Part shown: piece by piece, positions 9,593 through 21,169 of the stretch
How positions within the stretch are numbered: position 1 is the first letter of the stretch
Layout: the number at the start of each line of letters is the position of its first letter
Assembly: GCF_964031115.1 (NCBI RefSeq)
Contig: NZ_OZ035006.1
Span: 620,001-684,000 of the forward strand
DNA from: Spiroplasma endosymbiont of Clivina fossor
GTDB taxonomy: Bacteria; Bacillota_I; Bacilli_A; Mycoplasmatales; Nriv7
Direction: 5' to 3'
DNA: 64,000 nucleotides
Made by a program: the position numbers and the translations under genes
The notes under the pieces: model-generated
Database searches by the model: none
Seen by the model: only the letters and a program-made list of their open reading frames with translations
Told to the model about the DNA's origin: nothing

Positions 9593-11248
9593 ATGGCAAC
9601 AATAAAAGTTTTTGCATTGGGGGGACTTGATGAACGCGGAAAAAATATGTATGTGGTGGAAGTTAACCATGATATATTTATTTTTGATGCTGGTAGTAAA
9701 ATCCCTGAACGAGAAGCATTAGGAATTGATACTGTTATTCCCGATTTTTCTTATTTAAAAGAAAATGTTAATCGGATTAAAGGATTATTTATTTCTAAAC
9801 CATCAGAGGAATGTTTTGGAGCAATAACATATCTTTTAAAGGATATTAAAATTTCTATTTATGCTAGTAAATTAACAATCTTTTTAATTAAACAAAAACT
9901 GTACAAGTTTAAGGTATGACATAGTGAAAATGAATTAATTGAAATTAAAGAAAAGGATATGTTATCTTTTGGTGATAATGAAATTGAAGTTTTTAATACG
10001 ACAACTTGTATTCCAGGAAGTTTTGGCTTTGCTTTAAAGACTGTTGATGGCACTATTGTTTATACGGGTGATTATATTTTTGATAGTGAAGAACGCAGTA
10101 ATTTTGCTACAGATATGGCACACTTAGCAAAAATTGCTAGTAATAAAATTTTATTATTGATGAGTGATTCTGGTTATGCTAGTCGTAATGATTATACGGC
10201 ACCTAATCATAAATGTAAGAAGTTAGTGGAATCAACTTTTAAGGCAGCCAAGTCTAAAATTATTATTGCTTGTCATGAACAGGATTTATATAAAATAAGT
10301 GAAATTTTGGAGTTGGTTAGTGAAACTAATCGTGATTCCATCGTTATGGGGGGCACATTAAAATCAATTTTAGAAGAATTTAAGTCAGGAACTTATTTGC
10401 AATTTAATAAAATTAAGTTTAGAAATTTAACTAGTGATGCTATTAATGATAATTCAGTAATTTTTGTTACAGGTAGTGGTGAGCGACTTTATACAAGATT
10501 ATATAAAATTATTAGTGGCGATGATGAGCATTTAGAAATAGAAAAGTCAGATACTGTGATTTTAGCAACGCCACCGATTCCTGGTTATGAATTAAAACAT
10601 GCGAGAATATTGGATGAATTGGCAAGAACTGATGCTCGTTTTATGGCGTTATCCGATAAAAAAGTATGAGATATGAATGCTTCATATGAAGATATTAAGA
10701 TGATGATTGGAATTATGAAACCAAAATTTTTTATGCCAATTAAAGGATTACATAAAAATTTTGTTAGTGCGCAAAATAGTGCTCAAGAAGCAGGAATTCT
10801 AATTAATAATATTTTAATTAAGGATAGTGGTCAAATTTTAGAGTTTATTAATGGTAAATTGGGACCATCACCAGTTTCTTTAAAATGTAATAATATTTAT
10901 GTTGATGGTCTCGGGGTTGGCGATATTGGTGCTGTTGTTTTAAATGAAAGAAAGCAATTAGCTCGTGATGGAGTTTTAATTAGTGGAATTACATTAAATC
11001 GTCGTAGTAAAGAGATTGTTTCTTTAGTTGATGTGCAAATGCGTGGGGTTGTTTTTATTCAAGATGATGAGGAATTAACTAATAAAATGCAAGCTAAAGT
11101 TCGTACCATTGTTGAAGAACATCAAAAAAAATCAGAGTTTGATGGTACAACAGTTAAAAATCAAATCCGTAGTGAGTTGCAAGAGTTATGTCGTCAAGAA
11201 ACAGGTAAAAATCCGATGGTTTTAGCAATAATTAATGAGATAAATTAA
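9593..11248 (+). CDS. ribonuclease J-like protein with degenerate active site
   Basis: A 551-residue protein with the whole RNase J architecture: beta-lactamase fold start IKVFALGGLDERGKNMYVVE, DAGSKIP, a beta-CASP insert, MKPKFFMPIKGLHKNF, and the C-terminal domain ending QETGKNPMVLAIINEIN. RNase J is a 5'-3' exo/endoribonuclease using two zinc ions held by HxHxDH. Here that motif is SKPSEEC (residues 68-74): both first His become Lys69 and Ser71, Asp becomes Glu73 and the last His becomes Cys74. The HVSGHA motif reads V-W-D-M-N-A, and the His of the PVHGE loop is replaced by Lys. It is best read as the non-catalytic J2-like partner of a catalytic J1 encoded elsewhere. RBS GAGGAG; ftsK follows at 32 bp. 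Confidence 0.9.
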
Positions 11249-11280
11249 CTATTACTTAAAAAATATGAGGAGATAAAAGG

Positions 11281-14076
11281 ATGGATAGCAATAAAATAAG
11301 TAGTGATTTTGTCGAGTTTGAAAATAATCCTCGCAATGCTACAAAATATGAACAAGAACAACAAGCGAAATCCAAAATTATTCAGTTAAAGAAGAAAATT
11401 CGGCGTAGTGATAAAATTGGTGGGAAAATATGAGCTTTGTTCATTATTTTTGCTAGTATTTTGGCGCTTGCTCGTTTAACGGTTATTGGTCAATTTTTAG
11501 ATGATGTTTTTTTCAATTTTCTTTTTGGATGATTTAAATACATTATCTATTTTGTTATTTTAGTAGTTAGTTTTGCAATTTTTGGTGGTATTCAAATTAA
11601 AATTAAGAAACGAGTTCAAGTAATGATAATATTACTTGTTTTAGCTATTTGTTGATTTGTGAATGATATTGTATTATTGATTAGTTATAATCGTTCTTCT
11701 ATTAACGCAGAACAAAGTTGGTTTTCGCAAGTTATTAGTGCTTATACGGATAATTGACTACAAAATTCTCTTTTTATGCAACGATTAGATATTAAGAAAT
11801 TTTTTCATATTAATGGTTCATATTTTATTCCTTTTGCTGGTGGCGGTTTTATTGGAATGTTGTTTTCAGCAGTATTTGGTTATTTAACAACAATTGTTTC
11901 TTTAATATGTAGTTTTGTTTTTTTAACAACAATTATTCTTTGAATTTTAACAGGAAATCCTTGATATCTTTATCAATGAAAAGTTAATAAGAAACATAAT
12001 AGTTTACATATTGTTAGTTTTATGGCTAATAAGAATGTTAAAAATAAGAAAAATGCTGAGAAGAAATATCAACAATATTTTGAAACTGTTAATGTTAAAA
12101 ATATTAATGGTAATGATCGGCAAGTTTTACATACAACAAAAAATTCTGATATTACGATTAAATTACCATCGGTTGATTTGCATCATTCATTAATCAATGA
12201 AGATTTATTATTTGATGATATTTATAGTAATAAAAATTATCACCATATTGATAATTGAGATTCGAAGTTAACACCAAAAATTAATCTTAATGAGAAGGTA
12301 ATTAAAGAACAAGAGTATCATCAACAAGCATTTTCTCGTGATGATTTTGGTTATGATCAAACATCATTAATGGAATTAGATGTGGTGCGCAAAGATTTTG
12401 CTGCTAATAGTTATTTAACACCTTTTAATAAAGAACAACCGCCAATTCAAAAAGAACAGATAAAATCTTATCCAACTAGTTCATCAGCATTAGATGAGGT
12501 ATTTTCAGCTATTGATCAATCCGATAATCAAACAAAACAAGCAGTTGTTATTAGTGATAATTTGTCTCCAGAATTTATTGAAGAGATTAATCCTTTGGAT
12601 AATAAAGTTTCTTCTTCAATAATACCAAGTAATTATTTTCCTTCAATAATTAATCCTAATTATCAATTGCCACCAGTTAGTCTTTTAACAAAACCAATAA
12701 TTAGTGTTAATCGTGATTTAAATATTAAAACTGCAAAAAATAATGTTGAAAAAATTCATCGTCTTTTTAAACATTTTAATATTGAAGCGCGAGTTACTAA
12801 TATTAATATTGGGCCGGCAGTAACTAAGTTTGAAATTGAACTAGGAATGGGCGTTAAGGTAAGTAAGATTACTTCGTTAGAAAATGATATTAAGTTAGCT
12901 TTAGCGTCAAAAGATATTCGTTTAGAAGCACCAATTCATGGCAAGTCAGCAGTGGGCATTGAAATTCCAAATATTTCACCAGCATTAGTTACGATTCGTG
13001 AAGTGATGGAAAATGTTCCCCTTAATAAGAAAGATAGTAAATTATTAATTGCCATTGGTAAAAATGTAATGGGAAAAATTTTATTTGCGGAATTAGATAA
13101 GATGCCACATTTACTAATTGCGGATGCTACTGGTAGTGGAAAATCAATTTGTATTAATAGTATTATTGCTTCTTTAATTCTTCGGGTTAAACCGCATGAA
13201 GTAAAATTTTTGTTAATTGATCCAAAACGCGTTGAATTATCGGTATACAATAATTTGCCACATTTATTAGTACCCGTAATTACTGATTTAAGAAAAGCCA
13301 ATCGTGCTTTAAAACAAATTATTAGTGAAATGGAACGAAGATATATTATTTTTTCTAATATTGGCGTGCGAAATATTGCTAGTTATAATCAAAAGGTGGC
13401 AATTGAAGAAATGTTACCATATATTGTGATAATTATTGATGAGCTTGCTGATTTAATGGTTGTTGCGGGAAAAGAAGTTGAAGAAAGTATTATGCGAATA
13501 ACGCAAATGGCACGAGCTTCAGGAATTCATTTAATTATTGCAACGCAAAGACCATCAACAGATATTATTACTGGTGTTATAAAAAATAATATTCCATCCA
13601 GAATTGCTTTTGCTGTTAGTTCTTCAATTGATTCTAGAACAATTTTAGATAGTATGGGAGCTGAAAAGTTAATTGGTAGTGGGGGGGGTGGTGATATGTT
13701 ATTTGCTCCTTATGGTCAAATAACACCAACTAGAGCTCAGGGGGTATATATTAATGACGAAGACATCAGTGCGTTAATTAAATTTATTTCTCAGCAACAA
13801 AAACCGCAGTTTAATGAACAATTCCATGAATCCACACAAAGGATGAATACTAGTCATATTATTACAGGTGAAGATGATGAATTGTATGATGAGATTTGTG
13901 ATTTTGTTATTGCCAATAAAAAGGCATCAGCTTCATTAATTCAACGAAGATTTGGTGTTGATTATAATCGGGCAGCAAGATTAATTGATAGTTTAGAAGC
14001 TAATGGTATTGTTGGACCGCAAAACAACGGGTCCGGGTCCAAACCTCGTGAAGTTTTGATTATGAATAAAGAGTAG
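11281..14076 (+). CDS. ftsK: DNA translocase FtsK/SpoIIIE
   Basis: A 931-residue ATP-driven DNA pump that clears chromosome ends at division. The N-terminus has about four membrane helices between residues 45 and 225, followed by a long low-complexity hydrophilic linker (roughly 240-480). The motor has Walker A ATGSGKS (616-622), Walker B VIIIDELADLM, MARASGIHLIIATQRPS and GSGGGGDML. The C-terminal winged-helix gamma domain (YDEICDFVIANKKASASLIQRRFGVDYNRAARLID) reads orienting DNA motifs. Many TGA Trp codons occur in the membrane part. Start ATG 11281 follows GAGGAG. It sits between an RNase J-like gene and uvrC, in the same direction. Confidence 0.94.
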
Positions 14077-14087
14077 GAATTTTGATA

Positions 14088-15860
14088 ATGGTGTGAGTTA
14101 AACCCCTTGTTTTACAATCAAAAATTAAAAATTTACCACAAAGTTCGGGATGTTATCAGTTTTATAATGAAGCGCGACAATTAATTTATGTTGGTAAAGC
14201 AAAAAATATTCAACAGCGGGTAAATAATTATTTTAATAAAGTACATAATTTTAAAACTACTAAATTAGTTCGTGAAATTGTTGATGTGGATTATATTTTA
14301 ACAATTAATGAAAAAGAAGCATTATTGTTAGAACATAATTTAATTAAAGATAAGCGTCCCCGATATAATATTTTATTAAATGATGATAAAACCTATCCTT
14401 ATATTAAAATTACTGATGAAAATAATCCTGAATATCGTTTTGTTCGTAAAGTTCAAAAAGATAATGGTAAGTATTATGGTCCTTTTCCTGATGGCACGGG
14501 AGCAAGGGAAGTTTTAAAGATATTGCAACAATTATTTCCTTTGCGAAGATGTAAAGGAAGTTTAGGAACGCCGTGCTTATATTATCATTTGCAATTATGT
14601 TCAGGTGCTTGTTTTAAAAAGGTTCCTGAGGAATATTATGCCTTGATGAAAAAGAAAATTAATGATTTTTTTCAAGGAAAAAATCAAGATATTAAAAATA
14701 AGATTACTGAGCGAATGCAACAAGCAGCGATTAATTTACAATATGAAGAAGCGCAAAGATTAAAAAATGTTTTAGATAAGTTACAATTATTTATTTCTCA
14801 TCAGTTTGTTCAATTTCCTGATTTTCGTAATCGTGATTTTATTGGTTATGCTATTAAAGATCATAAATTATCAATAACAGCATTATTTTATCGTAATGGA
14901 CAATTGCTTTCTAAAGATGAGCAAATTTTTACTTTATTTAATGATGATTTAACTGATGCAATGAGAAATTATTTACAACAGTTATATATTAACAATACTG
15001 TTCCCCAAGAATTATATGTGGCAAATATTGTTTTAGATGATTTGGCAGAAGCATTAAATATTAAAATTATTAATAAGCTTACTAAAAAAATGCAAGAAAT
15101 TATTTCTTTAGCTACTAAGAATGCTCAAGAATTATTAAAGCAACAACTTGTTGATTCCTATCAAATTAAATATCGTTATTATGAGATTGTTGAACAATTA
15201 GGAAAGCTTTTAAAAATCGCAACACCACAATATATTGAAATTATGGATATTGCCAATTTAGGACATGATAATGTTATTGGTGGGGTTATTGTTTATCAAA
15301 ATGGTCAAGCAATTAAAAAACTGTTTCGTCGTTATAAAATTCAAATTGAACAACAAGGGGACTATCATTATTTACAAAATTTAGTTTATCGTCGTTATTG
15401 AAAAAAATTAATGAATCACGAACCAATGCCGGAATTAATTATTGTTGATGGTGGTAAATTACAAATTGATAGTGTGCAGTTGCAATTAGAAAATTTAAAT
15501 ATTACTTTACCAGTTGTCGGACTTGTTAAGAATAGTCGTCACAAAACGGATTATTTATTAGATAATAAAGGTTATCGGTTAGATATTGCTAAAAAGAGTG
15601 CTTTATTTCATTGATTAACTAAAGTTCAAGAAGAGGTACATAATTATACAATTTCATTTCATCGTCAACAACGAACTAATTCTTTATTTGTTAATTCGTT
15701 AAAAAAAGTTAAAGGATTAGGTGAGTTAACTATTAAAAAGTTATATCAACAGTTTGAAACATTAACAAAAATGAAAACAGTTTCATTTGCGGAATTAAAT
15801 GCTATTATTAAAAATAAAACAACAACAAAAGAGTTAATTGCTTATTTAAAAGATAATTAA
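14088..15860 (+). CDS. uvrC: excinuclease ABC subunit C
   Basis: A 590-residue nuclease that cuts on both sides of a UvrB-bound lesion. Visible in order: N-terminal GIY-YIG domain (SSGCYQFYNEARQLIYVGKAKN), KRPRYNILLNDDKTYPYIKIT, a Cys cluster (RRCKGSLGTPCLYYHLQLCSGAC), a UVR region ERMQQAAINLQYEEAQRLKNVL, and the RNase H-like C-terminal nuclease (EIMDIANLGHDNVIGG, PELIIVDGGKLQI), ending with a helix-hairpin-helix (KKVKGLGELTIKKLYQQFET). Start ATG 14088 lies 11 bp after the ftsK stop with a modest AGGA upstream; a TGA is the third codon. Terminator at 15911. Confidence 0.94.
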
Positions 15861-15910
15861 TTTAGAAATCTTATTCGTTAAATCGAAAAATTTATTACTA
15901 ATTTGATGCT

Positions 15911-15947
15911 AAAATGCTTATATAAAAATATAAGCATTTTTATTTTT
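15911..15947 (+). terminator. terminator after uvrC
   Basis: AAAATGCTTATA pairs with TATAAGCATTTT, loop of six, then TTATTTTTA. A GAAGGAGG ribosome site at 15957 has no gene behind it, because a mobile element (from 15971) follows at once. Confidence 0.85.
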
Positions 15948-15970
15948 AATAAAATAGAAGGAGGTTTTAA

Positions 15971-16295
15971 TTTTGTTAGGTGGAAAAATATTTGATTAAT
16001 TTTGAAAGAAAAGTAACTACAATTTAATTATCGTTTTATTTGAAAAATAAGTAATAAAACAAAATATTTAATATTAACAAACATAATCTCAATAAAATTC
16101 TATAGAAACTAAGTAAAATGCTTATAAAAACAACATTAAAATAATTTTTTATTTTAATTTTGTCGAAAACTCTTGATAAAATAAAAAAAATCATACATAA
16201 GAAATATATACTTAATTTGCATATTGAAATAATTTATAGTAAATGATTATTTTTTCTTTTTTAAAAAAATACCTAAGAAAACTAAACGCGACCAG
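15971..16295 (+). repeat. inverted-repeat (MITE-like) element, copy 2, with IS scar
   Basis: The left part (from 15971, first bases missing) and right part ending CTAAACGCGACC at 16295 match the element at 49325-50782. Between them are only about 40 bp of the IS1595-like left end (16148-16187), which pass into the right part through a shared AAAATCAT. This looks like an IS removed by a microhomology deletion. Confidence 0.65.
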
Positions 16296-17152
16296 GAAAA
16301 CAAAAATATTTATGTAAAAATTGCCGTGCAAGTTTTGACGCTTTTCGTAATCATTTTATTTATTGAAGTCATTTAAATTATGAACAATGAAATTTATTGA
16401 TTCAAATTTCATTGCTGGGGCAATCTAGTAAAACAATTTCTCGTTTTATTAAAACTACATTAAAAACTGCTTGATATAATCGTCAAAAATTAATGAAATC
16501 AAAACAATTAGAAAATACCCAATTAAAATTTAAAAAATTATCTGATAAAATCCAAATCGATGAAACATTTATTAAAGAAATCCATAAAGGAAATTTCAAA
16601 TATAAAACTGATCCACGAAGAATTCACCTTGACCCATTCGCAACTAATACTAAATGCTGTATTCAAATGGCAATTGATAATAATAACAATATTTATGTTA
16701 AATCCACAAACACCAAACGTTTACAAAAACAATGAGTTATTGAAAATATGAACAAAGAATTAATTAACGAAAATTCAATTATTACTTCTGATATGCAAAA
16801 ATTATATTTTTTAGTAGCAAAACAAACAAATTCTACTTTATGTGTAACTAAAACAACAATTAATCCTGAAGCTAGTTATCGTAACTTAAATAAAATCAGT
16901 AAATTACAATCTAGTCTTAAAGAAACCTTAATTCATTATCATGGTTTAGGTTTTACTAATATTCAAAATTATTTAAATCTCTGAAAATGAAAATACCAAC
17001 ATAAGGGTTTAACTTCAAACCAACAAACAGCGGTATTATATTTTAATGTATAAAAAAGTTAAAGTAAAAATAGTAATTTTACATAAAAGCCTTTTAAAAT
17101 TATCAAGTTGATGATTTTTTTATTTTATCAAGAGTTTTCGACAAAATTAAAA
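16296..17152 (+). pseudogene. IS1595-like element, 5'-truncated
   Basis: The transposase frame is entered inside the zinc ribbon (GKQKYLCKNC) and runs to TAA 17051-17053, with the right inverted repeat ending at 17152. The coil, the first zinc ligands and the left end are missing; the element begins directly against the CGCGACC end of the neighbouring repeat. Single changes (a Gly to Asp, Ala to Thr) set it apart from intact copies. Confidence 0.85.
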
Positions 17153-17195
17153 AATTTTTTTAATTTTAATAATACAAAATATGGTATGATGAAAT

Positions 17196-17480
17196 CAATT
17201 AAGAGAAGCATAGTCTAATAATTGTGTGTGATTTACAAAATTTTATAGATTTATCATTGAGAATTATATTTTTTTATTATATATTTAAAAAATAAGTTAA
17301 TACCATTTATTTATTAGAATAATGCATAACTAATAAATAAAATAACTTAGGATGACTTACCTATTAGCATTGAAAAATAGTCAGTTTTTAAATATTTTTA
17401 GAAGCTATAGCAGTTTGGGAATGTGTTCTGCAATAAAAAAAAGATTAAGGTTTAAACTTTATAAAGTTTAAACCTTTTTT
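17196..17480 (+). ncRNA. candidate structured RNA or attenuated leader
   Basis: A TATGAT -10-like hexamer (17183-17188) is followed by about 285 bp with no open frame of note, ending in a strong 14-bp-stem terminator at 17447-17480. The segment contains self-complementary stretches such as TTTATTTATTAG with CTAATAAATAAA (17306-17340) and GCAG...CTGC (17410-17431). It does not match tmRNA, RNase P RNA, 4.5S, T-box or the common riboswitches that I can recognise. After the terminator a 32-codon TTG ORF (17507-17605) overlaps the next terminator and is doubtful. Confidence 0.35.
17447..17480 (+). terminator. strong terminator or attenuator
   Basis: AAGGTTTAAACTTT / AAAGTTTAAACCTT with a two-base loop, then T6. 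The stem is perfect over 14 bp and works in either direction, though the T-run favours the plus strand. Confidence 0.75.
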
Positions 17481-17586
17481 AAAACAAAAATGGGGGATTT
17501 AAATCATTGAATAAGAATGATAAAAAAATAACTTCAATAAAGAATATGAAACTAACAAATTTTTATGTTCTAATCTTAAAAAATAG

Positions 17587-17626
17587 AAAAATGCTCTGCC
17601 AATAAAATTTTAGCAGAGCATTTTTT
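17587..17626. terminator. bidirectional terminator at the plsY 3' end
   Basis: AAAATGCTCTGC pairs with GCAGAGCATTTT, with A-run before and T-run after, so it can end transcripts from both sides. It lies three bases past the plsY stop. Confidence 0.85.
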
Positions 17627-17629
17627 GTG

Positions 17630-18337
17630 TTATTTTTTATTACTAAATTGTTTTTCTTGTCCAGTAAAAATTCGATAAATATTTTGATAGTGTCGTAAAA
17701 TAACAATTAAAACAATCAAACCAACAATTAATTGGGTTCAATAATTAGGCAATAAGTAAGAAAAAAATAACTCAGAATGATTAATTCACATATTTACAGG
17801 CAAATTGTTTATTTGTGTAATTCAGGAGCAACAAAAAATAGATATGGCACATATTAATGAAGCAATAGAAACAATGCGAATAGTTAGAAATATTGTTCAT
17901 CATACAATAGTTGCAATAATGAAATAAATTGGATTAAGAAAAAGTGTAAAACCTAAAAAGGGTCCAACACCTTTACCACCTTTAAATTTATGATAAATTG
18001 GCAAACAATGTCCGAAAACAGCAAAAACAGCACTAATATAAACTGAGCTTTCACTAAGAGTAAAGGTTGGTGAATTAATTAGTGATGGTAATTTTACAAT
18101 TGCTAAAACAAGACCAATTTTTAAACCATCTAAAATAAGAATAATTAAACCAAATTTGGTTCCCATAATTCTGGCAGCATTAGTAGCTCCCGCATTTTTG
18201 GAATAATGATTACGGACATCAGTTTTAAAATAATATTTACTAATAAGAATTGCTGGTGATAGTGAACCAACTAAATAACCAATAACACATCCCAAGGTTG
18301 TCATAATGATTGATGCAGTACTCATTATAATAATCAT
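17630..18337 (-). CDS. plsY: glycerol-3-phosphate acyltransferase PlsY
   Basis: Membrane enzyme of about 235 residues that acylates glycerol-3-phosphate from acyl-phosphate, the first step of phospholipid synthesis. Five or more hydrophobic helices are visible, with conserved PlsY loops GSLSPAILISKY, NAGATNAARIMG and the phosphate-binding FKGGKGVGPFLGF. Several TGA Trp codons lie in the C-terminal half, so a standard-code reading would cut it at residue 145. The start could be ATG 18337 or 18325; neither has ideal ribosome-site spacing. In Bacillus plsY sits beside parE-parC; here an IS nest and a hydrolase gene separate them. Confidence 0.9.
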
Positions 18338-18677
18338 CTCTTTTCTAATATTAATTATTTAATATTATATCATATATAAGGTAATTTTATTATATTATTG
18401 TTTTTTTAATTTTGTCGAAAACTCTTGATATTTATTGAATATACTTAATTTTAGGTATATTTTTAATATGATAGAGGTGGATAATAATTATGGAAAAAAT
18501 AATTCAAGAACTAGTAAATACTTTAACAGATGATCAATTTTTAGAATTTTATGAAAAAGTCAAACAACAAGCAGAATTAATAAAAAAACAAAAACGTTTA
18601 AATGAAATTGATCAAAAATTTAGAGCGCACGGTATTATAAATGCCCTAAATGTGAATCTTACCATTGCGTTAAAAAT

Positions 18678-20005
18678 GGGACTGTACAATTAACTGTGTC
18701 TCTAAGTAATTAACTTAAATTCACTCTGTCCTCAAATTTTATCATTAAATGTGAAATTGCACTACCCCAATTTTGAATTGGCATCGTTCATTTCTTAACC
18801 ATATTTTGAAATGCTAAATAAAATATTTTAAAAACTGATGCATCATTAGGAAAAATCTTTTTATTCTTAATGACTTTTCTTAGTTGACTATTAACAGATT
18901 CAATCGCATTAGTTGTGTAAATAATCCTTCTAAATTCTTGAGGATATTCAAGAAAAATTATTAAATTATTTCAGTTATTTTTTCATGATTTAGTAATTTG
19001 TGGATACTTTTTATTTCATTTTTCTGAAAAATGATCTAAAGCAACTAGCGCTATTTCTTCATTAATTGCTGTATAAATTGATTTTAAATCATTAGCTACA
19101 AGTTTGCGATCTTTGTAAGGGACAAATTTTAAACTATTACGAATTTGATGAACGATGCATAATTGGTGCTGTGTTTTTGGGAACACAGCTTCTATTGCAT
19201 CAGACATTCCAGTTAAATTATCGCTACAAGCAACAAGAATATCTTGTAAGCCACGATTTTTCATTTCCGTAAGAGGGAGATTATTAAGTCAAAATTTGGC
19301 TCCCTCATTCTCGCTAATTCACATTCCTAAAATATCTTTTAAACCATCTAAATTAATTCCTAAGGCAAGATAAACTGCTTTATTTATTATTCGTTTATCT
19401 TGCTTTACTTTAACAACAATACAATCAAAATAAACAATCGGATAAATCTTCTCTAAAGGTTTAGTTTGTCACATTTTAACTTCTTCAATAACATCATCAG
19501 TTATTTGACTAATTAAACTTTCTGAAATTTCTGCTCCGTGATAGAATTCTTGCAATTGTGCTTTGATATCAGAAATTGTCATTCCTCTTGCATATAAAGA
19601 AATTACTTTTTGATCAAAGTTATCAAATCTTCTTTGTCTTTTCGGAATAATTACTGGTTCAAAAGTACTATTTCGATCTCTTGGTACATCAATTGCGATT
19701 GAACCATTTTTAGTAATAATGGTTTTTTGTGTGTTGCCATTTCTTTTATTATGATTCTCATCAGTTTCAAGATGATCTTTAATTTCCGTATTTAACATTC
19801 GTTCAGTTAATTTTTTGGTAAATTCCTGAAAAATAGTATTGCCTTTAAATAAATCTTGTGGATTATCAATATTTTCTAAAAAATAATCAACAACTTTATC
19901 AGTTGTATCAGGTTCTTTTTTTATTTTTTTTTGTCATTTTCTGTTCTCCTTCGTTTAAGTATAATTCAGAATGAATTATCGAGACACAGAATTTTGGACA
20001 GGCCC
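18678..20005 (-). mobile_element. IS256-family element inside the nest
   Basis: Ends GGGACTGTACAATTAACTGT and GACACAGAATTTTGGACAGG (CCC). Its length and end sequences match the intact copy at 29896-31219. Confidence 0.85.
18710..19937 (-). pseudogene. IS256-family transposase with N-terminal frameshift
   Basis: Matches the intact 407-residue protein at 29964 but differs at the homopolymers behind the ATG: nine then seven A instead of twelve then six. This shifts the frame at codon 8; the next in-frame Met is at 19798. It also has a two-codon in-frame insertion (PL) in the LNNLTEM region. Inactive unless a downstream start or polymerase slippage in the A-run restores it. Confidence 0.75.
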
Positions 20006-20101
20006 TTAAAAAAAATGGACATAATTCAGAAGGAAAACAAAAATATTTATGTAAAAATTGCCGTGCAAGTTTTGACGCTTTTCGTAATCATTTTATTTAT
20101 T

Positions 20102-21169
20102 AGACTTCTTGCAAAATTAATATGATAATTATAATTTTTAAATTTAAAATAAATATAAAAGTGTTATTAAAATAATTTTTAGATTATTTTTACAAATATT
20201 TTGTCATTAAAACATAATAAAAATTATTATTTACAATAAAAAAAGACTGAAATTTTAAATTATCAAATATATTTAAACTAATAGTTGTAAATTATAAATT
20301 GAAGCTATTAAATTAAATCTTAAAGCAAATCTTTTTCTACGATTTCGATATTTTTCACTAATAATTTTAAATTTTTTAAGTATAGCAAAAACATTTTCAA
20401 TAACAATTCTCATTTTTGAAATTCGCTCATTATTTTGCTTTTCTTCTTTATTTAAAGGGTTTTTCTTTGATTTTCTTTTAGGAATTAAAACATTATGATT
20501 AATTTTTTGTATGCCTTGATAACCTAAATCCACTAAAACAGTTGTTTCTGGTAAAAATTTAATTTTTGAATCTTTTAAAATTTTAAAGTCATGGTTTTTA
20601 CCATAAGAAAAATCAGAACTAATAATTTTTTTACTATCTTTTTCAATTATAACTTGTGTTTTTATTGTGTGTTTTTTCTTTTTTCCTGAGTAGTGCTGTT
20701 TTTGTCTTTTTTTGGGCGTTGGATTTGGCTTTCAGTTACATCAATTATAACAGTCTTATCTTTGAAATAATCTTTTAATAGTGATTTTTGACCAGTAAGT
20801 TGTTGAAAATTAGGGTGTTTTATTAAAGTGTCTTCAATTCATTTGATATTTCTATAACAACTACTTTCACTAATATCATAACTTTTTGCAATATGAAAAT
20901 AAGTTCTATATTCTCTTCAATATTCTAAAGTCATTAAAATACGATTTTCTAATGATAATTTATTGGTTCTTCCGCGACGAAATCTCTTTTTTAATTCTTC
21001 TATTTTTAAAATTTCTAGCATTTTATTAAAAGTAGTATGTTTAATACCAGTTAATCTTAAAAAATTTTTATCACTTATTTGATTATTTTTTTTAAATTTC
21101 ATTTAAATTCCACCTTTTTATTAAAAACAACAATTCAATTATATTTTAAATTAATTTTGCAAGAAGTCT
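20102..21169 (-). mobile_element. IS5-family element, 1068 bp, nest copy 1
   Basis: Terminal repeats AGACTTCTTGCAAAATTAAT; the 3-bp duplication ATT is intact on both sides and reconstructs an uninterrupted IS1595 sequence. Confidence 0.92.
20273..21102 (-). CDS. IS5-family transposase (orfA/orfB, -1 frameshift)
   Basis: Two overlapping frames: orfA (146 residues, MKFKKNNQISDKNF...) and orfB, joined by a -1 shift at the heptamer A AAA AAA inside CGCCCAAAAAAAGAC (20707-20713 on the plus strand), to give 276 residues. The product contains the DDE elements VIIDVTE, VLVDLGYQG and RIVIENVFAILK. This copy has seven A, so it is shift-competent. Confidence 0.85.

Noticed and set aside
12936-13301. 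121-residue minus-strand frame inside ftsK
   Set aside because: Antisense to the conserved motor domain; no ribosome site and hydrophobic mix typical of shadow frames.
16560-16751. 63-residue frames beginning MKHLLKKSIKEIS in each IS1595 copy
   Set aside because: Overlapping frame of the transposase, no own ribosome site.
20273-20533. Treating IS5 orfB as a stand-alone 86-residue gene
   Set aside because: Conserved DDE sequence extends upstream in the same frame to the slippery run; the short frame is only what a standard-code ATG-based reading shows.
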